This document shows, in pieces, positions 1 to 5,260 of a stretch of 8,600 nucleotides of DNA. The DNA lies in the NCBI GenBank assembly GCA_017395885.1, contig JAFQNM010000115.1:1-8600 (forward strand), read 5' to 3'. The stretch is from Clostridia bacterium. Lineage in GTDB: Bacteria; Bacillota; Clostridia; Oscillospirales; CAG-272. The number at the start of each line of letters is the position of its first letter. Position 1 is the stretch's first letter. A program made the position numbers and the translations under genes. A model generated the notes under the pieces. The model ran no database searches, was not told the DNA's origin, and worked only from the letters and a program-made list of their open reading frames with translations.

Positions 1-1575
1 CTTGGGAACTGCGCCGCCGACAACGGACTGAGTGAAGGTGAGGCCTTCCTCGTCGCCGCGGGTGAACGTAATTCTTACGTGGCCGTACTGACCGGAGCCG
101 CCGGACTGCTTCTTATGCTTACCCTCTGCCTGAACTGTCTTTCTGATGGTCTCACGGTAGGGGATCCTGGGTGTTGCATACTCAACCTTTGTGCCGTAGC
201 GATTCTTCATCTTGGACTTAACTACCTCAAGGTGGATATCGGACATACCGGAAAGGGTGAGCTGCTTTGTTTCAGAATTGTTCTCGTAAACGAGGGAGGG
301 GTCCTCCTCAAGGATACGTGCGATAGCTGTGGAGATCTTATCCTCATCGCCCTTGGCTGCGGCAAGAACTGCCTTTTTCATATGAGCCTCGGGGAACTTG
401 ATGCCCTGATATGAGATGACCTTGCCTGCACAGAGGGTATCGTTTGTCTGTGTATCGTTGAGCTTTGTCATCACACCGATGTCGCCGCAGCAAAGTGTAT
501 CTACCTCAGACTGCTTCTTGCCTCTGATGGAGTAGATATGGCCTGCCTTTTCCTGGCCGCCTGTGCGTGCGTTGGTGAGAACCATATCCTTCTTAAGGGT
601 ACCGTTCATAACCTTGAACATGGTGATCTTACCGTACTGATCGGCAATGGTCTTGAAAACGAAGATGGAGCAGTCTCCATCGGGCTCGATGGGCTTTTCT
701 GCAACGAATTCGTCAACGATGATCTTTTCGTTCTTCTTAGCTGTGATTCTGGGGAAGGAGCCCTTGATAGCTGTTACGAGGGTACGAACGCCCCACATAT
801 TGGGAACGGAGCCGCAGTATACGGGAACAACGTCACCGACGATGATAGCCTGGTGGAGAGCCTCGATAGCCTCTGCGCTGGTGATGACCTCACCCTCGAA
901 GAACTTATCCATAAGCTCATCACTTGTTGTTGCAATAGCCTCGTTAAAGGTGTCAAGATAGGTCTCAACGATGCCGTAAAGGTCGGAGTCCATCTCGATG
1001 TCGCTTCTGCGGCCCTTTTCGTCAAACACGAATGCCATTCTCTCTGCGAGAGAAACGTATGTCATTCTGTCCTTATACATAACGGGAACGCTGGTGAGAC
1101 AAACCTTGCGGCCGAAGCTTTCGCGGATCTCGTTGAATACTCTTTCGTAGTCAGCCTCGGGGTCATCCAGCTTGTTGATGAAGAATGCAACGGGCAGACC
1201 TGCCTTGGTGGCTCTTTCCCAAGCGAGCTCGGTTCCTACCTCAACGCCTGCCTTACCGTCAACAACGATAACGGCTGCATCTGCTGCACGGAGACCCTCC
1301 ATTGTCTCGCCGATAAAGTCGGGAGAGCCGGGGGTATCAAGGATGTTGATCTTGTGGTCGTGGTACATAAAGCCAATGTTGGAAAGAGAAACGGAAGAGC
1401 CTCTTGCTACTTCCTCGGGGTCGTAGTCAGATACTGTATTTCCGTCAGAAACCTTACCCATTCTGTCGATCTCGCCAACAGAGTAGAGCATAGCCTCGCA
1501 GAGAGAGGTCTTACCGCTGCCGCTGTGACCGAGAAGTACTACGTTTCTGATTTCTTTTGTAGAAAGTGCTGCCAT
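1..1575 (-). CDS. EF-G-like translational GTPase (partial, C-terminus beyond the window)
   Basis: The reading frame is open from an ATG at 1575 to the left edge, giving 525 codons of a protein usually near 690 aa, so about the last quarter is missing. The start is fixed by AAGGAG just upstream of the ATG on the minus strand. A GTP-binding domain opens the protein: P-loop GHSGSGKT (16-23), DTPG (80-83) and NKLD (134-137). The EF-G domain II/III region follows. The family are ribosome-associated cytosolic GTPases. Here the P-loop lacks the AHIDAGKT form of true EF-G. The switch I RGITI motif reads RGSSV (58-62), and the catalytic His after DTPG is Ser (DTPGSPDF, 80-87). These changes point to the EF-G-like (FusA2/EF-G2-type) group rather than the main translocase. 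The role of that group is poorly defined, and TetM-like ribosome protection cannot be excluded. Family is certain, subgroup likely. Confidence 0.93.
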   Translation of the reverse strand, partial: MAALSTKEIRNVVLLGHSGSGKTSLCEAMLYSVGEIDRMGKVSDGNTVSDYDPEEVARGSSVSLSNIGFMYHDHKINILDTPGSPDFIGETMEGLRAADAAVIVVDGKAGVEVGTELAWERATKAGLPVAFFINKLDDPEADYERVFNEIRESFGRKVCLTSVPVMYKDRMTYVSLAERMAFVFDEKGRRSDIEMDSDLYGIVETYLDTFNEAIATTSDELMDKFFEGEVITSAEAIEALHQAIIVGDVVPVYCGSVPNMWGVRTLVTAIKGSFPRITAKKNEKIIVDEFVAEKPIEPDGDCSIFVFKTIADQYGKITMFKVMNGTLKKDMVLTNARTGGQEKAGHIYSIRGKKQSEVDTLCCGDIGVMTKLNDTQTNDTLCAGKVISYQGIKFPEAHMKKAVLAAAKGDEDKISTAIARILEEDPSLVYENNSETKQLTLSGMSDIHLEVVKSKMKNRYGTKVEYATPRIPYRETIRKTVQAEGKHKKQSGGSGQYGHVRITFTRGDEEGLTFTQSVVGGAVPK

Positions 1576-1630
1576 TTTTTAACTCCTTAATTGAATTTCG
1601 CTCATGTGTCCAAAAGCGGACTATACATTT

Positions 1631-1660
1631 ATTATACAATGTTATGAGAAGATATGCAAA
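1631..1660 (-). promoter_or_regulatory. Probable sigma-A promoter of the EF-G-like gene
   Basis: On the minus strand a perfect TATAAT lies at 1636-1631. TTTGCA (1660-1655) sits 18 bases upstream as a weak -35 (4 of 6 matches). Transcription would start near 1624, leaving a leader of about 50 bases before the ATG at 1575. This suggests the EF-G-like gene can be expressed apart from the transporter gene upstream. The -35 is poor, so confidence rests on the -10. Confidence 0.5.
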
Positions 1661-1712
1661 TACATATTGCCCTATGGTTTGTAGAAATCGCAGGGTGCAA
1701 TTTGTGCAAAGC

Positions 1713-2648
1713 TCACAAATTTATGGCAAAAAACAGCTTAGAAAGAAAAAAGGAGAGGACAAAACAGATGGGAAAAGTGGAAAACCAGGCGGCGGCGAGA
1801 AGGGCGAGGGTCTGAGGGCTTGAGGGGTTGCGTCGGCAGCGTGCGGCACAGTAAAGGGCTGTCATCTTCAGGTGAGTAGTGGAGGCAGGTATTCCGATGA
1901 GGGTGAGGAGTGCGAGGGTGAGGCCGCAGGCCACGTCTGCGCCCAGAGCGGCAGGCAGGTCGGCAGATGCCATATCGGAGCTCATTTTTTTGACGATACG
2001 CCCTCCGCAAAGGGTGCCGAGGGCCATAAAAACGGCGGCGAAGAAGGCAAAGGAGATAAGGCTGTCCCGGGAGACGGCACAGGTGGAAAGGGCAAGTGCC
2101 AGAAACTTCTGTCCGTCCTGAGCTCCGTGAAAAAAGGATGATAGGGCGCCGGAGGCGATGACCGCAGCACGGCAGAGGTCGTTTTTGTTGTTTTTTATGA
2201 ATCCGGTGATGAAAAAGGATGCGGCGGCGCAAAGCAGGGCGGCGGCGGGGGCCGACAGGATGATAAAAAGGAGAGGAGAGAGGCGAATGGAGCCGCCGAG
2301 GGCAAGGGCGCTGCCTGCAGCGGCGGCGATAAGACCGTGGCCCTCGCTTGTGGGAAGAGCCAAAAGCCATGCTGCGGCCGACCAAAGGGAAACGGAAAGA
2401 AGCACGGCAAAAAGTGCTGTCCTTCCCGCCCCGGCGGGAAAGGAGAGGGGAGAGGCGGATGCTACGGCCACAGTGGGAAAAAAGCCGCAGAAAATAAAGC
2501 AGCCGAGAAAGGAGAGAGCGGCGGAGAGCACTGTGGCACGGCGGAGCGATAAAGCTCCGGAGGAGACGGCACCGGTAACGGAGTTTGCACAATCGGTGCC
2601 TCCGTCTATAAAAAGAGCAACGGCAAATATAGTATAAAAAAGGATCAT
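1713..2648 (-). CDS. PiT-family inorganic phosphate transporter (short form)
   Basis: This is a 311-residue, strongly hydrophobic membrane protein with two inverted PiT signature repeats. The N-terminal half has GGTDCANSVTGAVSSGAL (16-33) and LPTSEGH (98-104). The C-terminal half has FFHGAQDGQK (172-181) and GIPASTTH (252-259). A short polar segment with KNNKND (152-157) sits between hydrophobic stretches near the middle. PiT proteins import phosphate, usually as a metal-phosphate complex driven by H+ or Na+. The first signature reads GTD where classical members have GND, and LPTSxTH has become LPTSEGH, so ion coupling or even substrate may differ. No phoU-like (DUF47) partner lies next to it. 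The start is supported by AAGGAG six bases upstream of the ATG. Length is at the low end for the family. Family call is strong; substrate is inferred from the family. Confidence 0.88.
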   Translation of the reverse strand: MILFYTIFAVALFIDGGTDCANSVTGAVSSGALSLRRATVLSAALSFLGCFIFCGFFPTVAVASASPLSFPAGAGRTALFAVLLSVSLWSAAAWLLALPTSEGHGLIAAAAGSALALGGSIRLSPLLFIILSAPAAALLCAAASFFITGFIKNNKNDLCRAAVIASGALSSFFHGAQDGQKFLALALSTCAVSRDSLISFAFFAAVFMALGTLCGGRIVKKMSSDMASADLPAALGADVACGLTLALLTLIGIPASTTHLKMTALYCAARCRRNPSSPQTLALLAAAWFSTFPICFVLSFFLSKLFFAINL

Positions 2649-2681
2649 TTTGATCTCCTTGCAGTTTTTCGGTTGGATTAT

Positions 2682-2719
2682 GTAGGTGGCCTTTTTTCAA
2701 AGGAGTGGCTGTCACCTAC
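2682..2719. repeat. Inverted repeat upstream of the phosphate transporter gene
   Basis: GTAGGTG (2682-2688) and CACCTAC (2713-2719) are perfect complements. The stem can extend inward to nine pairs with one G-U. It lies about 35 bases upstream of the transporter's start and could be a regulator site or a leader hairpin. No convincing promoter for the transporter was found around it, so its role is open. Confidence 0.4.
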
Positions 2720-2740
2720 CGACAAACCAAAGTATTAAAG

Positions 2741-2900
2741 TTTTCGCCCGCCTTTTTCAAAAGGCGGCAGGGTCAAGGGGCGGAGCCCTTTGGCGCCCTC
2801 CGCAGAGGGCGAAACACCTTTTGCCACACAACAGGGGTGCAGGGGGTGTAACCCCCCGCTCGCCCTCCGCAGAGGGCGAAATCTCTTTTTTCAAAAAGCG
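2741..2900. repeat. GC-rich intergenic block of small hairpins with a duplicated unit
   Basis: Several consecutive palindromes lie in a row. CCGCCTTTT/AAAAGGCGG is at 2748-2767. CGCCCTC-CGCA-GAGGGCG is at 2794-2811. GGGGGT-GTA-ACCCCC is at 2842-2856. An exact second copy of the CGCCCTC hairpin is at 2861-2878, and CTTTTT/AAAAAG is near 2885-2898. Both copies of the repeated hairpin are followed by AAA, so the identical unit is 21 bases. The block has no usable reading frame. I believe similar composite blocks are scattered between genes of Ruminococcaceae-type genomes, but that is recollection. This block fills about half of the gap between the transporter and the regulator. Confidence 0.65.
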
Positions 2901-2905
2901 ACTAT

Positions 2906-2951
2906 CCATCCCTCCCCGATGAACCGGAATTTGAAGATTGGGGAGGGATGG
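2906..2951. repeat. 15-bp inverted repeat upstream of the operon promoter
   Basis: CCATCCCTCCCC (2906-2917) and GGGGAGGGATGG (2940-2951) are perfect complements. Three further pairs inward, one of them G-U, give a 15-pair stem with a 16-base loop. It ends 36 bases before the -35 hexamer at 2988. There is no T-run directly after it on the plus strand. On the minus strand a T-run follows about nine bases on. It may be the end of the adjacent repeat block, a leftward terminator or an operator. Confidence 0.55.
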
Positions 2952-2987
2952 CGAAAAGGTGGGTGAGGGGATTTTTTAGCTTTGTGA

Positions 2988-3016
2988 TTGACAAAGCTTT
3001 CCGCATAAGCTATTAT
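2988..3016 (+). promoter_or_regulatory. Near-consensus sigma-A promoter of the five-gene operon
   Basis: A perfect TTGACA (2988-2993) is followed after exactly 17 bases by TATTAT (3011-3016), five of six matches. Transcription would be expected to begin about seven bases after the -10, at 3022-3024. That coincides with the ATG at 3023. It is the only strong promoter found ahead of the rightward genes, and it probably drives all of them. Confidence 0.8.
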
Positions 3017-3022
3017 ATTTTT

Positions 3023-3607
3023 ATGGAAATAAATATTTTTGATGACACAAAAAACAAATTTGCCACCGTTCGTATCGTGGCTGACAGTCCTGCTGTGGAT
3101 CAGATGCTTGAAAAGGTGCTGGCACCTGTTTTTTTAAGGGTGGAGCGAGGAGCCGATCTTTCGGTCATCTGCCTGGACGCTGCTCCTTCTCCCGTAGAGG
3201 GCCCTTGCATTTTCATAGGCTCTTCGCCTGATTCTCTCGGTAACGATCAGATATTTCTGTCCCGCCCCTTTTCTGTCAGAGCTTTATTTCAACAGGCGGT
3301 CGAGCTGGTCCGCCGCTGTTCTGAAAGGGAGATTGCCTCCGGCTTTGGAGCCGTTGGCGACGATGCTTTGTATTTTGACCGCCGCATCTCTCTTACGCCA
3401 AGAGAGGCTCAGCTCTTTCGCCTCCTTCTTTCAAGGCAGGGAGAGTGCGTTTCCAGAAGCGAGATAGACTCCGCCCTCTGGGGCGAGGGTGTTGGCAACT
3501 GTGCAGATGTATACGTGTGTTATCTTCGCAAAAAGCTTGAAAAAATAGCAGGCCCCGGAGTTCTTCTCTCTGTTAGAGGCCGCGGCTATATGCTGAAAAA
3601 ACCGTAA
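3023..3607 (+). CDS. Winged-helix transcriptional regulator with degenerate receiver domain (OmpR-type)
   Basis: This 194-residue protein has a C-terminal OmpR/PhoB-type winged helix (about 115-194). It shows the ISLTPREAQLFRLLL helix region, a recognition-helix segment near ADVYVCYLRKKL (161-172) and the wing RGRGYML (185-191). The first 100 residues look like a shortened, decayed receiver. DLSVICLD (45-52) stands where the phosphorylated Asp strand would be, and SRPF (80-83) stands in place of the usual KPF. The N-terminal acidic pocket is not recognisable, so control by phosphorylation is doubtful. No histidine kinase is adjacent. The ATG at 3023 is preferred to the in-frame ATG at 2948, because the extra 25 codons would run through the promoter and one arm of an inverted repeat. 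No ribosome binding site precedes 3023, which fits a leaderless message. As first gene it may control its own operon (inference). Confidence 0.8.
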   Translation: MEINIFDDTKNKFATVRIVADSPAVDQMLEKVLAPVFLRVERGADLSVICLDAAPSPVEGPCIFIGSSPDSLGNDQIFLSRPFSVRALFQQAVELVRRCSEREIASGFGAVGDDALYFDRRISLTPREAQLFRLLLSRQGECVSRSEIDSALWGEGVGNCADVYVCYLRKKLEKIAGPGVLLSVRGRGYMLKKP

Positions 3608-3631
3608 TCATATAAAAAGGATCATATAGAT

Positions 3632-4849
3632 ATGAAAGAAGTTATACTTTGCAAATACGGCGAGATAATTCTCAAGGGCTCAAACAAGGGCACCTTTGAG
3701 GCTATGCTTCTGAAGGAGCTGAAGAGAAGGGCCAAGTACGTCGGCGGCTTTGACATCCGCTATGCTCAGTCCACCGTATATATCGAGCCCCGTGACGATT
3801 TTGCCGATATTGACGAAATGTACGAGCAGGCAAAAAAGGTGTTCGGCTTTGCCTCCGTTACCCGTGCGGCTGTTTGCGAGAAGACTATGGAGGCCATTTG
3901 TGAAACGGCAAGAGAGTACCTCCCCGAAAAGCTGAGAGGCTACAGAAACTTCCGTTGCGAGGCCAAGAGAAGCGATAAGAGCTTTCCTCTTGAGAGCCCC
4001 GAGATCGCAGCTCAGGTGGGCGGCGTTATCCTTGAGGCTATGGGAGGCAGCATTAAGGTCAAGCTGAAGGGCGCCGATATCAACGTCCGCATAGAGGTGC
4101 GAGATAAGGGCGCATATATCCACGCAGGCCAGGAGCCGGGTGCAGGCGGAATTCCCCTCGGCTGCGGCGGAAGGGGGCTTCTTCTCCTTTCCGGCGGCAT
4201 AGACAGCCCGGTTGCAGGCTATATGATGGCAAAAAGAGGCCTCTTTATTGATGCTGTTCACTTTGAGTCCTTCCCCTACACCAGCGAGAGAGCACGTGAA
4301 AAGGTGCTCACGCTTGCAAAGGAGCTTTGTGAATATTGCGGACATATCCGTGTTCACGTAATATCCCTCACCGAGATCCAGGAGGCCCTCAGAGATAACT
4401 GCAACGAGGAGTATTTTACTCTGCTTTTGCGCCGCTGTATGATGGAGCTTTCCAACCGTGTGGCTGAGGAGGGCGAATACCAGTGCCTCATCACAGGCGA
4501 GAGCCTCGGTCAGGTTGCAAGCCAGACGATGGGCGCTCTTGCGGTTACAGATTGCGTTGCAAACGTTCCCGTTCTACGTCCCTGCATCGGCCTTGACAAG
4601 GAGGAGATCGTTGTTCGCTCAAGAGAGATCGGAACCTTTGATACATCCATTCTTCCCTATGAGGATTGCTGCACCGTTTTCACTCCCAGGCATCCCAAAA
4701 CAAGGCCCGAAATGGAAAAGGTGCTTGCCGAGGAGGATAAATTCCCCCGGGCAGAGCTTATTGATAAGGCCTGGGAGAGCAGATACGCCGTTATGGTAAG
4801 ACAGTTTGACGGAGAGTTCAGATATGAGTACAGAAGCATCGAGGCTTAA
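3632..4849 (+). CDS. thiI: tRNA 4-thiouridine synthase ThiI
   Basis: This 405-residue cytosolic enzyme adenylates U8 of tRNA and replaces the oxygen with sulfur. In many bacteria it also supplies sulfur for thiamine thiazole synthesis. The order is an N-terminal ferredoxin-like part (from KYGEIILKGSNKGTFE), a THUMP domain (roughly 60-165) and a PP-loop ATP pyrophosphatase domain with SGGIDS at 187-192. C346 and C347, in the PYEDCCTVF stretch, lie about where E. coli ThiI has its catalytic Cys344. The C-terminal rhodanese domain of the enteric enzyme is absent, as is usual in Firmicutes, so the sulfur donor must be another protein. The usual cysteine desulfurase neighbour is not in the window. 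The gene starts 24 bases after the regulator, with AAAAAGG 11 bases ahead of its ATG. Length is normal for rhodanese-free ThiI. Confidence 0.95.
   Translation: MKEVILCKYGEIILKGSNKGTFEAMLLKELKRRAKYVGGFDIRYAQSTVYIEPRDDFADIDEMYEQAKKVFGFASVTRAAVCEKTMEAICETAREYLPEKLRGYRNFRCEAKRSDKSFPLESPEIAAQVGGVILEAMGGSIKVKLKGADINVRIEVRDKGAYIHAGQEPGAGGIPLGCGGRGLLLLSGGIDSPVAGYMMAKRGLFIDAVHFESFPYTSERAREKVLTLAKELCEYCGHIRVHVISLTEIQEALRDNCNEEYFTLLLRRCMMELSNRVAEEGEYQCLITGESLGQVASQTMGALAVTDCVANVPVLRPCIGLDKEEIVVRSREIGTFDTSILPYEDCCTVFTPRHPKTRPEMEKVLAEEDKFPRAELIDKAWESRYAVMVRQFDGEFRYEYRSIEA
4811..4814 (+). promoter_or_regulatory. Ribosome binding site deciding the DUF1893 start
   Basis: GGAG lies inside the end of thiI, nine bases before the ATG at 4824. 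It favours that ATG over an in-frame TTG at 4806, which has no such site. Confidence 0.6.
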
Positions 4850-5252
4850 GGAGGCGAGGATCGCACTGACAGGTGCGGTACGCTGCGCCGTTTATAACGA
4901 TACCGGCCTTCACACGTCTGTCGAAAGGGGTATCCGCCCAATGATCCTCTGGCTTGAGGAGGACCCTGAGTTTCTTCGCGGCGCTAGCGTTGCCGACAAG
5001 GTAGTAGGCAGAGCGGCCGCAATGATAATGGTCTATGCCGGAGTTCGGGAGGTTTATGCCTCCGTTGTTTCAAACGGTGCTCTTGAGGTGTTCAAGGAGG
5101 CAGGCATAGCCTGCGGATACACCATGTCCGCCATCGCCATCTCCAACCGCCGTGGCGACGGCATATGCCCTATGGAAAGGGCAGTGGCTCCCATAAAGGA
5201 CCCTAAAACAGCTTACGAAACATTGAGAAATAAAGTGCTTTCAGCAGAGTGA
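4824..5252 (+). CDS. DUF1893 (TM1506-like) protein, deaminase-like fold
   Basis: This 142-residue soluble protein belongs, by its overall pattern, to the DUF1893/TM1506 family. Family-like stretches are GASVADKVVGRAAAM (53-67) and CPME (115-118) near the C-terminal end. The Thermotoga protein TM1506 has, to my recollection, a cytidine-deaminase-like fold but no proven activity. Here the standard zinc-binding pair of deaminases (HAE or CAE with PCxxC) is not present. A single cysteine motif CPME remains, together with C97, so classical deamination is unlikely. The gene overlaps thiI by 26 bases in another frame and ends eight bases before the phosphorylase gene, so translational coupling with both is likely. 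Function is unknown; a link to tRNA modification or to sugar use is only suggested by position. Confidence 0.82.
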   Translation: MSTEASRLKEARIALTGAVRCAVYNDTGLHTSVERGIRPMILWLEEDPEFLRGASVADKVVGRAAAMIMVYAGVREVYASVVSNGALEVFKEAGIACGYTMSAIAISNRRGDGICPMERAVAPIKDPKTAYETLRNKVLSAE

Positions 5253-5260
5253 GGTATAAT

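Noticed and set aside
538..1590. 350-codon plus-strand open frame
   Set aside because: It is the antisense of the EF-G-like gene, whose minus-strand translation carries all GTPase motifs. The plus-strand product resembles no family.
1699..1721. Palindrome AATTTGTG/CACAAATT as terminator of the transporter gene
   Set aside because: It overlaps the stop codon, is AT-rich, and is not followed by a T-run on the minus strand.
2158..2637. 159-codon plus-strand frame
   Set aside because: It is antisense to the transporter, low in stops because of base composition, with no ribosome binding site or family match.
1738..2715. 325-codon minus-strand frame overlapping the transporter
   Set aside because: It is a shifted frame of GC-rich transporter DNA, giving an Arg/Pro/His-rich product without family features. 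The PiT frame has signatures and a ribosome binding site.
2948..3022. Upstream ATG extending the regulator by 25 residues
   Set aside because: The extension runs through one arm of an inverted repeat and through a near-consensus promoter, and GGGGAGGG abuts the ATG with no spacing.
3608..3631. TPP riboswitch or other leader before thiI
   Set aside because: The gap is only 24 bases and holds just a ribosome binding site.
3680..4357. 225-codon minus-strand frame
   Set aside because: It is antisense to thiI, which is certain. The minus product shows no domain.
5255..5260. TATAAT just before the GH65 gene
   Set aside because: No -35 element lies at a fitting distance, and transcription would begin inside the coding region. 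It is taken as chance in an AT-rich ribosome binding site region.
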